Assembly: GCA_963969495.1 (NCBI GenBank)
Contig: OZ018329.1
Coordinates: forward strand, 74,476,912-74,540,911
Direction of reading: 5' to 3'
Source of the DNA: Ceratothoa steindachneri
Lineage: Eukaryota; Arthropoda; Malacostraca; Isopoda; Cymothoidae
Length of the DNA stretch: 64,000 bases
Below are positions 46,381-57,419 of this stretch, in pieces. The stretch's first letter is position 1; every line of letters begins with the position of its first letter. The notes under the pieces are model-generated. The model had not been told where the DNA came from. It was given only the letters and a program-made list of their open reading frames with translations, and searched no databases. The translations under genes were made by a program, and so were the position numbers.

Positions 46381-47202
46381 AGCTGAGCTTTCTACTCCTT
46401 TCATCTTCCATTGTTTATTTGGGTTGAATTTCCTAGTTTTCCTTTGCGTTGCCACGGGTGGATAGTTTGTTGGCTTCCGATCCGCTCTTGAATTTGTAAT
46501 TTTTCATTTCCTCGAAGGCTCCGTGGTTGAGAGTGACGCAGTCTCCAGCCGAGATGAGTATCGTGTCATGGAGTAAAGGTTTTTTTATCTATTTTTATCC
46601 TTTTTACCTTGAGATGCTCATTTGCATTTGACTTCCTTCAATGCCTTGATTATGTCTTCTTGTCTCCCCCCTTGGAAGGGAGAATGATTCGTTTATGTAT
46701 ATTTCCAAGCTGATTTCCGTTGCCTCCATGGTCTTCTCGTTTTTCTTATCATCTTCCTTTGATTCATTGGGAGTTTCTTCGTTGTTTCTTCCTCCCCCCC
46801 CCCCCTTTGTTCGCGCCTTCCTGAGTAGCCGCTGTTTTTTGCTACGCTGAATTTAAGGATTCATGAAGAAGGGAGGTTCTGTGAGAGCCACATTTTTTTC
46901 TCCAGCATAGTATTGTGTGGGGTTGCGAAGGTCCTTGGTTCATGACGTACGAGTATAAGATGGACGTCAGTAGTGCGGTTGATGTTCCTTGAGCCACTGT
47001 CGAGTGAGGTTGGAATTCATTCATATGCTTAATCGTGGCTTATGTTGCTCCCGCATAAGTTGCGTTTCTATTTCTTTTCTCTTCGTCTTTTGATTCTTTT
47101 TTCCTTTCCATAATTTCCTTCCTTTTAGGGCACGACATGGCCATGGTTCTGTGTAGTCCCTAGCAGTTAATAATTTTGGGGGTTGTTTCTCTGCAATCTC
47201 TC
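46381..47202 (-). other. Region upstream of the minus-strand LINE, possible ORF1 remnant
   Basis: Minus-strand frames at 46842-47024 and 47021-47209 (PWPCRALKGRKLWKGKKNQK, TQLMREQHKPRLSI) lie where a LINE ORF1 would be, but no zinc knuckle or other domain is seen. Identity is unproven. Confidence 0.25.
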
Positions 47203-47210
47203 CAAACAAT

Positions 47211-47533
47211 AGTAAACATTACGATCGGCGGCGCGAACGATGGGACGTAAACTATTTAGTCCGTGTTTCAATATGTTTCACCTTTTTGGAGTAAATTCAA
47301 GGGGGTTTAAACACTGCGGGAGATTCCCTACGATGATCCTGAGTTTCAATCATTTGGGGGGTCTGGGGGCACAGCCCCCAGTATATAATCATAATTGCTT
47401 ATAGAATAATGTTCTCGCGTTTTTTTAACGTTTTTATTTAACCAAACGCGCCTGAATATGGATGCGCGGGTGAACGAAACACACGCCAAAAAAATACACC
47501 TTTTCGGGCGCGCCGCCGATCTTCATGTTTACC
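47211..47533 (+). mobile_element. Short non-autonomous DNA transposon (hAT-like), copy 2, diverged
   Basis: Ends AGTAAACATTACGATCGGCG and (reverse complement of the right end) GGTAAACATGAAGATCGGCG. Flanking eight-mers CAAACAAT (47203-47210) and CAAGCAAT (47534-47541) match at seven of eight. The interior shares TACGATGATCCTGAGTTTCA and CAGCCCCCAGTATATAATC with copy 3. It is more diverged than the others. Confidence 0.75.
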
Positions 47534-47545
47534 CAAGCAATTTCC

Positions 47546-48727
47546 AATAAACAAAATTTAGCAGGTGACAAAATTATTCAACTAATAATAATTTCAGTGA
47601 TTTAATATTTCGTAACATAATCTTTGTTTATAATAACAGCCACAAAACATTTATCATAGGTCGATAGTGGTTTTTCGCAATCATTTATTGATATTTTGTT
47701 GCTTTTTTTTACGCAAATTTCCTTCAAAGAGACAAAGTTCTGTTTGTTTCTCTTTCAAATTGCAGCTTTCAATATTGGCCACAAATGCTCGGTAGTTTTG
47801 AGGTCTGGCGATTTACATGGCCATGAAAGGAAGTTTATTTTTCTCTTCTGAACCATTATTGAGTTAATTTGGTCGTATGCTTAGGATCGTTGTCCTGTAG
47901 AAATATTCATTGATGTCGACCTTAGAAGTTTTCGCACTTGGGAGCTTTTCCTCAAGCATGTTTCGATATGTGTCACCTTCCTTTTCCCATAAATAATGAG
48001 GAATGCACTTGTGCCATGTGCGGTAAAGCAGCCCCAAACCATGAGACTACCTCCTCCAGGCTTCACGACTGTGATGGAGGGTTTAAAAGATCATAGGCAG
48101 CTCCTTCTGTCCTCCAAAAGCATCATTTTGGCCCCAAAGTTCTAATTTAAGCTCATCTGACCACATAACATTGTTCCAAAGTTCGTTACATGCTTTTTTT
48201 AGAGAGAAGTGGAGTTTTGTGGGGAGCGAAAGAACGCTGATCATTACGATGGAGCTCTCGACTACTAGTTATTTTACTCACTTTAGTCCCTGACCATTCC
48301 ATATCGCTTTGTATAACTTTCATGGTAATCATTGGGTTATTCTTTAGCTTTCGGAGCATGTAAGGTCGAGACCGATCGTTAAACTTGAGAATCACCGGCT
48401 CTTAGCTAGTTGGACGTAATTCCCAGCTCGCGATATTTTCGGATTATTGAACCTACAGTTGCATAAAGCACTTCTTGCTCAGAAATAGTCGTATATGGTA
48501 TTATAATGAATTATAATGAATGTAGTTTAATTCTTTTTAGGATTTTCATCACTGAATGACAGTGCTAATATTCAGTAGTTACATCAGTTTCGTTTCTAGG
48601 AATTTCTAGAATCTTCAATCTTACCCTTTTCGATGAATTTCTAAGATTTCTTTTGTTTAATAACAATATTTTCGCATGTGATTAAACTGTTTAAATACTT
48701 TTGTCACCTGCTGATTTTTGTTTATTA
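47546..48727 (-). mobile_element. Tc1-like transposon
   Basis: AATAAACAAAATTTAGCAGG followed by TGACAAAATTATT (from 47546) pairs with the reverse complement of the right end, TAATAAACAAAAATCAGCAG followed by GTGACAAAAGTATTT (48693-48727), an inverted repeat of about 33 bases. A Tc1-type transposase remnant lies inside on the minus strand. It sits immediately after MITE copy 2. Confidence 0.8.
47640..48410 (-). pseudogene. Tc1-like transposase, broken
   Basis: In minus-strand order: YMLRKLKNNPMITMKVIQSD (HTH region), VSKITSSRELHRNDQRSFAP, KTPLLSKK, then VVKPGGGSLMVWGCFTAHGT (the G-G-G-S-x-M-V-W-G block), FLQDNDPKHTTKLTQ (second catalytic Asp, about 47890) and SPDLKPTEHLWPILK-like codons near 47800. 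The C-terminus runs to about 47640. Several frameshifts and stops exclude activity. The family cuts and pastes at TA sites. Confidence 0.75.
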
Positions 48728-48729
48728 GC

Positions 48730-49935
48730 AATTGTTGTTATATAGAAAGAAATCATTCTTATGTGGATTTCCTCTTTTAAAGATATGTTTACTGAGTTTG
48801 TGGTTAGTTTATAACCAGAATAAAACACGAAATATTTCATAAATATAGAAACTTTAAGTGTGCAAACACTTGTGTCACCATACTATATATAAAGCACAAC
48901 AGGACATCGGCAAGGGCGTAACCTTATTTTATGAATGTCCCTTAAGGGCCTAGCGGCCGCTCATGAGTATCAAAGAGGAAATAACTGGAGCCCTTGACCT
49001 TTGTTCGAAGCTCTTGTGCTGATCCAGATAAAGCCTTCCTTTTGCGGGGCTTCTCTTAATATCCAAGAGAGGGCTTCAGTTCGGAGCTCCATTTCAAAAT
49101 CTTGAGCAGGCGTTAAGGACATCTTCAGGGAACACTTGTATGTATGTATCTGATTGCCTTCCATCTCTTCATTTAACTCAGGGAGATGGAAAGGTCAGAT
49201 TGACTGCCTATCTCTATTGGTGATAGCTGTATAACTTTGTTCTTTTATATTCGTCTATATCTCGCTTCACATGTTCAGCGCCTGCTTCTAGATCTGATAA
49301 GGTCTCTACACGTTTCTTCTCTAAGGATTTTCAGGACAATCTGATTTATTGGTCTTTAAATAAGCGAGGTTTTCTTTAATGAAATAAAAAGGTTGATCTG
49401 TAGCGATTTTTTTTTTTTTAAAGTTTGGAGACACATCTGGCGACTGCCAGAAGTCGCCGTACTCACATTGATCTGTAGCGAATGAATGTAGTCAGATTTA
49501 AGGCAGAACTTTGCTTCCGGGATCATAGTGATCAATCCAAATTCCACATCATGTTAACAAGGGTAGGCATAAAATCCTCTTCATTAACTCCCCTCTAATT
49601 CAAAAGAACTGTCGAAACTATGACCTCTTGCTTTACTAGTCCTTGGTGCAATTCCTTAAGCAAGAACTGAGCACAAAGTTTACCAATTTAAGTTATCTAC
49701 TAAAATGAAATGGGCAAAACCTCGAGAAATATGACTTAATTAGCTATTATTCGCAAGAAATTTGACGCTCTTTCGAATAATGACCGATCAACACCAAGCG
49801 TCACTAATTGGTGCTGATGGCCTTCCACTTCTTTTGTTATCATTGATTACTCCTTTGTCTATTTTAAATCTTTTGATTCAGCCATAAACAAAAGATTACT
49901 TGAGTACCTTTATATAGTTCACGTAAGGCATCAAG
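48730..49935. other. Unassigned DNA
   Basis: No recognised coding sequence. Minus-strand frames at 48970-49164 and 49356-49547 show no domain. Confidence 0.35.
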
Positions 49936-49937
49936 TA

Positions 49938-50052
49938 CAGGGTGACCAGAAAAACGGGCCCTAACTTTCGATAGGCTTCATTTCTTAATTCGACAAAACA
50001 TTAAGAAATGAAGCCTATCGAAAGTTGGAGCCAGTCTTTTAGGGTCACCCAG
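49938..50052. mobile_element. 115-bp palindromic MITE (Tc1/mariner-like TA target)
   Basis: The arms are inverted copies: CAGGGTGACC at the left and GGTCACCCAG at the right, and a perfect 25-base inner stem (AACTTTCGATAGGCTTCATT plus TCTTA, with its complement) separated by 14 bases. TA flanks both ends (49936-49937 and 50053-50054). It has no coding capacity. Confidence 0.7.
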
Positions 50053-50054
50053 TA

Positions 50055-50820
50055 TTTTCTGTGGTTTCCATTTACATTTTTGTAGAAACATTGTTAGCTC
50101 TTCAGTAGAATAGTAATATTTCCAATGTGATGATTAATAAGGTTTTTTTTAAGTCCTTCTCAAACTACTACTACTCCTCTGCTGTGTAAATATTAGGTAG
50201 TCAAATATGTATAAAGGTCCAAATTCATTCAAATTTAGTTTGAAATTATTATAAACTTTTCCGGAAACCTTTTGAATCTTCCCTCGCAAGTAAATAAAAA
50301 AGAGCTTTGCCATCAATAATTTTTGGAAGTGTAACTCAAACAGTAAAACCTTTTATTTAGAAATATGAGAAACGTGTGTGAAAGATAAACATTATGGCCT
50401 AGTCAATTTTTGTGTCGACTCCAAAGAGTTAGAAATATCAAACTAGGCTAACCTAATGTTTTTAGGGGGCATCAAAATGGCTAATCTTTCAAACACATCA
50501 GGGAATACTTTACTGTATACTCCTATAAGTAAGTAATTCATAGCTAAATATTCTTCGAAATAAGTTCCAAAGGACTATTTCACCCTAAATTTCTCTACTG
50601 CGAAATGTGGAGAATTGGAAGAGAAACGCAGAATCTCAAGCAACGATTGAAGTAGGCTTGGAAAATCATAGGCCAGAGATAAAAATGGTTCACAAATATC
50701 TGATCCCACGCTTTTGCTGAAAGAATTAATATCGATATTTATGTTTTTAAGTAAAGTAAAGTAGTGTTTAAAATAGGTGTAATATCATTTTCCTGGTGAA
50801 TCTTGACGGTTATGAAGGGC
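50055..50820. other. Unassigned AT-rich DNA
   Basis: No supported feature. It may contain intron or 3' flank of the channel-like sequence to its right, but no signal shows this. Confidence 0.3.
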
Positions 50821-50822
50821 GC

Positions 50823-51447
50823 TTACCCCTCTTTCCCCATCGACTTTATAAGATGGCGCAAAGATCTTAATGCAGCTGCATCTGCATCACCAAGGGCGGA
50901 AGAACGTTCATCAACAATTACAATAGATCTTCCATCTTTTAGTTTTCCTTCCCACAACCCTTCTTCTTCCATTATGTTCGAGATGACCTCCGTTCGCTTT
51001 TTATGCTGTGCTTTGAGAAGCGATGGGACATAGCTTAGTTTTGATTCTCGAGTAGAATCTTTTATTTCTCTTATTATAATCGGCTGCTGATTTTTCTCAA
51101 AGTCCCCGGATGGTTGATTGGCAAATTGAGCTTCTGGTACTTAGGAAAAAACGGACGATCTGGGTGATTCTCTTCGGGCAAAAGGAATCGATAATTTGTC
51201 AACAGTCAATGTTCTGTCCAACAAAACTACTGCTTTACTCCCCATGACGATAGTCTGGGGAAGGATTACTACGGAATCATTAGGAAGCAAAAGAGCCCCT
51301 TACCCATTGAAATGGCAGCATGCCATTCCATAATCAATATTTCTTTTAAATGATTTGGAAAAAACTTCAATTTTGAACTCCTTGGAATGCTTTAATTTCT
51401 TATGGATCTGCTATGCTTTCTCTTGATTATATTGCGTTTCTTCTCTC
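50823..51447 (-). pseudogene. Candidate exon of unknown protein, three in-frame stops
   Basis: Reading the minus strand from a strong acceptor-like site (pyrimidine-rich tract ending in TTCGCAG, with CAG at 51450-51448), one frame runs about 205 codons to TAA at 50823 with only three internal stops. This is unusual for such AT-rich DNA. Pieces include FKIEVFSKSFKRNIDYGMAC, LLPNDSVVILPQTIVMGSKA, VVLLDRTLTVDKLSIPFARR and LWEGKLKDGRSIVIVDERSS. I do not recognise the family. It lies downstream of the channel-like segments on the same strand and may be a later exon of the same gene. The stops suggest a pseudogene, or errors in my exon model. Confidence 0.4.
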
Positions 51448-51493
51448 TGCGAAGATAAAGAAGGGTGGGAAATGGAAGAGACACCCATTGTTT

Positions 51494-51676
51494 TTAAGCT
51501 ATTGACAGTTGCATTTTATATATGTATTTCCAATCATAGTTCAACATTATTATAGATCCTGGTGCCAGAACATTCATTAAAACAGAAAAATCTTGTATCT
51601 CGTCGACGGAAATACAAAATCCTTTTCTTACCAAAATATCAAACTTTTCATGTTGTTTTGGGTCTATCGATCCCAA
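51494..51676 (-). pseudogene. Possible cytoplasmic segment of the channel-like sequence
   Basis: The minus strand reads PKQHEKFDILVRKGFCISVD, then EIQDFSVLMNVLAPGSIIML and NYDWKYIYKMQLSIA. The spacing of L-x-x-L-A-P-G-x-I-I and a later Y-x-Y weakly recalls the start of a cyclic-nucleotide-binding domain, which would follow the pore in CNG-type channels. This is only suggestive. Confidence 0.25.
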
Positions 51677-51732
51677 ACAAGAGCGATTATTTTAAGTTCT
51701 GAAAGATATTTCTTGGTTTTTTCAGAAGTATT

Positions 51733-52025
51733 AGATGTAGCTGATGGCGTCTACCAGTGCTTTAATAACGTAGCCTATGGTAGCTGCCAAGTATCCTAAA
51801 AATATGACGATCGCGGAGGCAGTAACCATCCTGCTAGCAAAGGTTTCCATAACGATATCGCCGTACCCGCCCCCGAACAAGGATGTTATTGTGAAGTAGA
51901 CGTGGAGCTAAAAGCCATTCTCTTTTATCACTTCAGTTTCATTGCTGAAGTGCTTCTATTTGCTTTTCCCCCAGTCTTCCATCGAGTAAATGAGAAGCAA
52001 AATGATGAGGAATTTGTACAAGATC
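51733..52025 (-). pseudogene. Cation-channel-like S5-pore-S6 segment with GYGD filter
   Basis: One minus-strand frame reads GLEILYKFLIILLLIYSMED (S5-like helix), then after two TAG codons LHVYFTITSLFGGGYGDIVM (pore helix and selectivity filter, GYGD at 51868-51857), and MVTASAIVIFLGYLAATIGY (S6-like helix), ending in TAA after DAISYI. The Y-F-T-I-T-S-L-x-x-x-G-Y-G-D pattern is the pore signature of potassium and cyclic-nucleotide-gated-type channels; TTVGYGD is usual and here reads GGGYGD. The stops may mark a pseudogene, or a spliced exon starting after TTTTAG at about 51905. Confidence 0.45.
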
Positions 52026-52175
52026 TCCAAACCTCGGCACGAACTCGATTCAGTGTTTTTCTAAGAAAGATCAGTAAAGGTATACAGAGATTCCCCTATC
52101 TAGGGAGCGGTGTAAGTGCATAAACTGGGAGCTGTAGACATAATGTTCTCTCACAAATTTGAAAAAATGTTAACA

Positions 52176-52400
52176 CTAGCTTTCAACCATCCATGAAATT
52201 TGAAGGCTAATAAAGAAATAGATATCGATTAGTGTTAAAAGCCACTCGGGGATCCACGGAAGTTTGTTGAATGACTGGACCCAATTAAAACAATTTACCA
52301 ACGGTCTCTTGTGAAATGATACGACATAAATAAGAAGAACTGTCCCCAGGAATGTTATTATAACGTGGGTTTTTTGAGCCAAGCAATTTTCCAGGAGAGC
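52176..52400 (-). pseudogene. Channel-like S1-S2 membrane segments
   Basis: The minus strand reads THVIITFLGTVLLIYVVSF (hydrophobic helix), a loop, then IPEWLLTLIDIYFFISLQIS and WMVES. The D-I-Y-F-F-I-x-L-Q-I-S-W spacing fits S2 of CNG/HCN/EAG-type channels. It lies upstream of the pore-like segment on the same strand with S3-S4 missing or scrambled between them. Order and strand support one gene; each piece alone would be weak. Confidence 0.35.
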
Positions 52401-53770
52401 TTAACTTCAATAAATAGTCTACTAGTAGGGGCAAACTACTCGATGCCCGGCGGAGCCAGTAATGGTTCAGAGCGTGTATACAAATAGGCCTAAACATACG
52501 AGTATTCCTTTAAGGCAAATGTTTCACGAAGGTCTTATTCTTCGCAGTGGCTAAAAGGGACCATTTCCTCTGCATTTAGGTGCTAGTCGCATCTGTTAGT
52601 AGGCAGAGCACATAGAGATCTGGCTACCGATTGGTGGACACGCTGTGCTCACCCCGTTTTCGGGGAGGTAGATCTTACACCTCTCACCTCACACATAGCC
52701 ACTCATAACACTTCTTTCTTTCCTCTCCCGCCTTCACAGCTTAACACACACACACTATTTGTTACAAGGAATCCTGCTGATGGGTATCTACGTACCTCTG
52801 ACGCGGAACAGGTTCTTCTTCCCCGAGGTTACGGTGTCAAAACATACTTCCTGGCACCTCTCTCCAAAAGAGGCCCGGCTCCTGGGGCCCTCTGGCCGAC
52901 CAGCGATTGTCATACTGACCTTATATAAATTTCATTATGCGGTCGGGGATCCTCCCAGTGTCATGGAAGGATTGGCGCTGACTAACTAACTCTGTTAGTA
53001 GGCTGAAATATGGATGTCGCTTATAATCTTTAACGCAAAAGATTTAAAGTACTCTTTTCAAAGAACTGATTGAAATACGTAAAATTAATATCTCATATTT
53101 TAAAATGGTTATGAGGAAGGAATATTGTTTATACAAATATGCCTAAAACTTTGAGAAGAACTTCCTTTTTTTTCTTCAAAATAAAGTTTTGCCCTTAAAA
53201 ATATTTATCACTGACATGATTGTATAAATTTATTATTGTTTCTGGCAATCCTTCCTGATCTTTCAAAGAAGTTCTCATGTGTGCTTCCTACTAAGTAATA
53301 ACTACGGTAAAAAAATACTCGCATGTCGATTTTTAAACGTATTGCCAACGTGCTTTCTGATAACCGGCTTGGTAGGTTATTTATTACATGTTTGCGTGAT
53401 TTTATCATTGAAGTAATTTTGAGGTATGGCAATGTTGAAGCGCTTGTTAGGCCCTTTTGACGAATGCTTGCGCTATCGTCTATATCGAATAATGCTGTAT
53501 AATTTATATTAGTGAATCCTTTGAACCATTTATTCAATCAAGGCCCACGCTTACTTGAAAAGGAATTTGGATGAAAGATTTCGTGTTTTCGCTACGGCGC
53601 AACGTTTTGGTGTTTTGTTTATGTCTACCAGTTTGAGCTGTTTAGTTGCCTAACTCGTGAAAGTCTACCCCTAACTTTATCTAGTCTATCATTTGCTAAA
53701 CTATTGTCTTTTTTAGACTCAGTCAAGTATTAGTTTAGCTAATCAGGGTAAAGATGCTACATCTGTCTCC
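52400..53770. other. Unassigned DNA, GC-richer patch at 52600-52990
   Basis: A GC-rich patch (52630-52990) has an open frame at 52759-52989 without a recognised domain. The minus-strand frame at 53208-53537 (109 codons) is also unrecognised. Nothing links them to the channel-like pieces. Confidence 0.3.
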
Positions 53771-53773
53771 CCC

Positions 53774-54210
53774 ATGGCACTACCCCTCCCTGAGCCGTTC
53801 TCGTTTCGAGCTAGTGAGTGGAGAGGCTCGCTTTGGAAGATCGAAAGATTCCGTTTCGTGTCGAGATTGGATAAACCTCTAGAAAAGCAAATTTATACAG
53901 TAATAAATAATATGGACCTAGAGGCTACAGAGTTTACAGAATTTATTCATCGCTTCCATGAGGAAGTTAAAAAGTACAAAAGAAAATCCGGTCGAAAGAG
54001 CTAAACTCAATTAGAGGAAACAGCAAGTGGATGAAAGTGTTGAACAGTTTTTTAGTACCTACAAACGCCAGTAAGGCTAATTAGGGCAGAGAAGATGAGG
54101 AGCTAATCGGGGACCACATAGTTGTAGGCTTATCAGATGCCAACTTAGTTCCGGCATTGCAATCGGATGAAATGGGTGCCATTGCTAGAGCAGATCCTCT
54201 TCCCTACCCC
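53774..54210 (+). pseudogene. Ty3/gypsy-type Gag capsid remnant
   Basis: MALPLPEPFSFRASEWRGSL, then WKIERFRFVSRLDKPLEKQI follows the P-x-P-F-x-F...W-x-x-x-x-x-R-F-x-R-F-R start of gypsy capsids. Later pieces in shifted frames read ESVEQFFSTYKR, REDEELIGDHIVVGLSDANL and VPALQSDE, the conserved D/E-L-I-x-D-x-I-V-x-G-L block. Frameshifts and a stop at 54002-54004 break it. No pol of the same element is adjacent. Confidence 0.65.
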
Positions 54211-54779
54211 AGAATATTTGATAAAAAACCGGAACGAACCGGGTAGAACCGGTTTTGAAATGAAATTTTATATTTTATTTACATGTTAAAATCCTAATTT
54301 ATTTAAAACGAAAGGAAGCGATATTTCTTTAATATTTGAAAGGTTCCTTTGAAATAAGAACCAATTTTACAATAAATTTTTATCCTATTAAATAAAACAT
54401 AATGCCCTTTAACGAAACCAAATTACCTAATTAAATTTTTTTTATTTAGAAAATAAAATCTTACAAAACATAGAGAATTGAGGCTTTCAGCCGACAATTT
54501 GCCCTTATCTTAGTTAAAAAAAAATCCTGGAGCTGAAAAAGCACGCTCTGATTCCACACACTATTTGCTTTAATGGTCAGTAAGGCTTGGTTTAATAGTT
54601 GTAAATTCTTGTTTTGTGTTTAAGTTGCTACAAAAAGCTTAAATTCACTCGTCACATTAAAGCTTACTGAATTAATTTTTGTGGTAATTTGTTCAGCCCT
54701 TTTCACTTTCTTCATATATTCCTCCATAAGAGCAATGCAGTCAAGTAAACCCATATCAATTGAGTTTGAGTGACTTGAA

Positions 54780-55925
54780 TTTACTAGTTTCTATTTCTGA
54801 CTCGTTGTTGCTCGAATAAATCTCAGGGAAAAGCCAAGGTAAAAATACACTTTTTTAATGATTGACGCGATGGAAATGAAAACATTTGTGAGGCTGGTCT
54901 TGGATTGAACTTGGGTTAGCCAAGGAAATAAGGAGTGCCACAATATCTTTTTGTCTTCTCGAAGAATACACATCCATAAGATATTTTAGAAGTGCTTGGA
55001 TTCTGAAAACTGTCTATGTAGAATTTTCATCAACATATATTCTTTTAACATACTTGTGTCGTCCCGGCAGAGCATTTTCAGAGCAAAATATTATTCCGTA
55101 ATGCCTCATAAAGATCAGTGAGAAGTTTCCATTCATCATCTCAAAATATTTCAGTTGAACCTATCAATCTAAGAGCCTTAGAACTGCAAGTCTTTAGTTT
55201 AAAAAAAAAACAACCTAACATTCAAAACATACTATTATATCTTGCTTTATAAGCTAGAATAACTCATTTTATTTCCTTTGAATTCTGCTCTGACAAAGCC
55301 TTGAAGTGTTTCATTTTTCGGAGGGGATTTTCTAAATATTTTGCAGAGCCTTCTCATCTTGTTAATTGTCTTATTGTACTTTTCTTTAAGAGGAGGATAA
55401 TTTGACACCGAATCTTCAGCCAGGGGATTTATACGCTGATTTTCATTTTCATTAGATGAAAATATAAAATAAATCACCTGCAGTATCACTAGCTTCATCA
55501 TCAATGGAGTGAGCTGATTCATCTACATTTAATACTTTGTTTTTGGCATACAAAATACTTATAACAGCCAGCTGAATACAGTGTGATATGCATTGTTGAT
55601 GCTCTGCACAGATTTGCTTGCCAAACTTCCCCAAAACCGAAGCAGCATTAGTTGTACAACCAACAATATGTAAATTTATATCTAAACCAAATTAATCTAA
55701 TATCGCTTTAACTATTTCTGAATATTTACTGCTGTCTATTGATCTATATATTTTAATCAATCCGAGAGACCAATGTTGTTTTTCAGAGTGAACATTTATG
55801 TCCATCTATCTTACATTCTACTTTGAAGTATACTCATCAAATGTTAATGGAAATCGAACACCTTCATCTACTCGATCTTTGAAGTATTGAGCCAACTTTT
55901 GTTTCTTTTCATCATCATCACTAAC
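54780..55925 (-). pseudogene. hAT transposase remnant
   Basis: In minus-strand order: KLAQYFKDRVDEGVRFPLTF-DEY, HWSLGLIKIYRSID, ILD-FGLDINLHIVGCTTNA-ASVLGKFGKQI, then CISHCIQLAVISILYAKNK, MRRLCKIFRKSPPKNETLQG, DDEWKLLTDLYEALRNNILL and finally TSLTNVFISIASIIKKVYFY. The order fits hAT transposases of the ZBED-like type. The segment normally reading T-T-D-G-A reads TTNAAS, so the catalytic Asp is lost. The dimerisation end is present. Multiple stops and a missing R-W motif region (55200-55250) show long decay. Confidence 0.7.
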
Positions 55926-56930
55926 TCTATATTTTAAGAACGGGACTTTTTGAGAGTGATGAGAAAATAGTCAATATTTTTTCTTAGTTAATGAATGACT
56001 TCGTATTAAAATTAAAAATCTATTTTAGATGCAACTTCAATAAAACTTTCGAATATACGATAAAATAAAAAAAACAGCCATGCCTAAATTTTAATCCATA
56101 TTCTGAATTTCACGATTTGCAATTTTGGTGGTTGTTGTTTTAAAAAAGTCCAAAACATTGGATAATACAGTATATTTATTTTCTGAACTTCATTTTGTTT
56201 TTTCAAGCACCAAATGAATTCAAAAACAGCTTTGAAAGAAAAGGGAGAGAATTTTGATCGCTTACAAAAATATTATTAGATAAGTTTTGATCTATATTAG
56301 GCGAAAAAATATCATCAGAAAAAAAAAAAACTTTCAAATGAACCACGATCCCAAATATAGAGTTAGAGATGAAACCTTTTGAAAATATAGGTTATTATAT
56401 AATGTTTTGGGATATTTTTTTAAAACGAGAATTTTGGACAGAAGTGCAAAATTCTAAAAACATATTTTCTTACTTAATGAGTAACCTGGTATGTTTTTGC
56501 AGTTTTCTAAAATCAAGATATTATTATCATCACTAACTGTATAATTGTATAACGGGATTTTTGAAGACGGGTGAAAAATTAATGGGTTTTTTTGCTTATT
56601 GGACAAATGACTTATGTTTTTTTTATCGAAATTATTTCTAATAATTCTTTTATAATATCAAAAAAACAAAATGGTGAAGTTCAAAAATAAATATAAGTAT
56701 CAAAATTTTGTGGATATTTTTAAAACCAGAAGAAAGAATTACAAATGGTGAAGTTCAGAAAATTTATTTTTATATATTTTCTATAACTATATTTTAGCAA
56801 CGTGATATTTTGAAAGGGGGAAATTTAGTTTAGAGTTCCTTTTTAAAATTATTCTAATTTGCAAAATTCAGAAAATTTATAAAAATTTAACCATGGCTGC
56901 TTTTTTTTAGATTTTAAATTTTAATCCTAG
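55926..56930. repeat. Flank of the hAT element with internally repeated segment
   Basis: CATCATCACTAACTCTATA followed by AAGAACGGGA appears at 55914 and again, varied, at 56525. A 400-base segment (56515-56930) repeats the 43880-44275 sequence. No coding sequence. Its position upstream of the hAT transposase suggests it is the 5' part of that transposon. Confidence 0.55.
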
Positions 56931-57411
56931 TAGCGAAGCGAAAGATCCCCCAGTGGCGAAGCCATTGCCTGGTTATTATAGAAATTCAGCATAAAATTGC
57001 TGTCATATGAGTTGTCGGATAGCATTTATCATACTTGAATTTTTGGAAGCTTTCTTGCATAAATTTGCTATTCGTTATACAACGAAACTTTGCGTTCAGA
57101 TTCTTCTTTATTTTTGAATATAAAATGTTGCCAGATTTTTTATTTACGTCTGGAAGAACATGCATTAAGGACAAAAAATCTAAAGAGAAATTACGGCATG
57201 CTTTTAAATTTGTACATTTTGATGGTTTACAATGAATCATGTTTACTTAATGTGAAAAATATATATCTGAGAAATTCCCGAGTTCGAATTGTCACTATTT
57301 TGCTAATTTTGCTGTGAATAACTTATTCAGAAAGCAGGCACACGCACATTTTAAGTTGGGAAGGAATAAATCTATAAATGAGTAGTTAATAGACTAAGCG
57401 AATTCTCGGAG
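56931..57411. other. Unassigned, possible hAT-related fragment
   Basis: The plus-strand frames at 57035-57317 show no domain and are unrecognised. Confidence 0.25.
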
Positions 57412-57419
57412 CTAACTTA

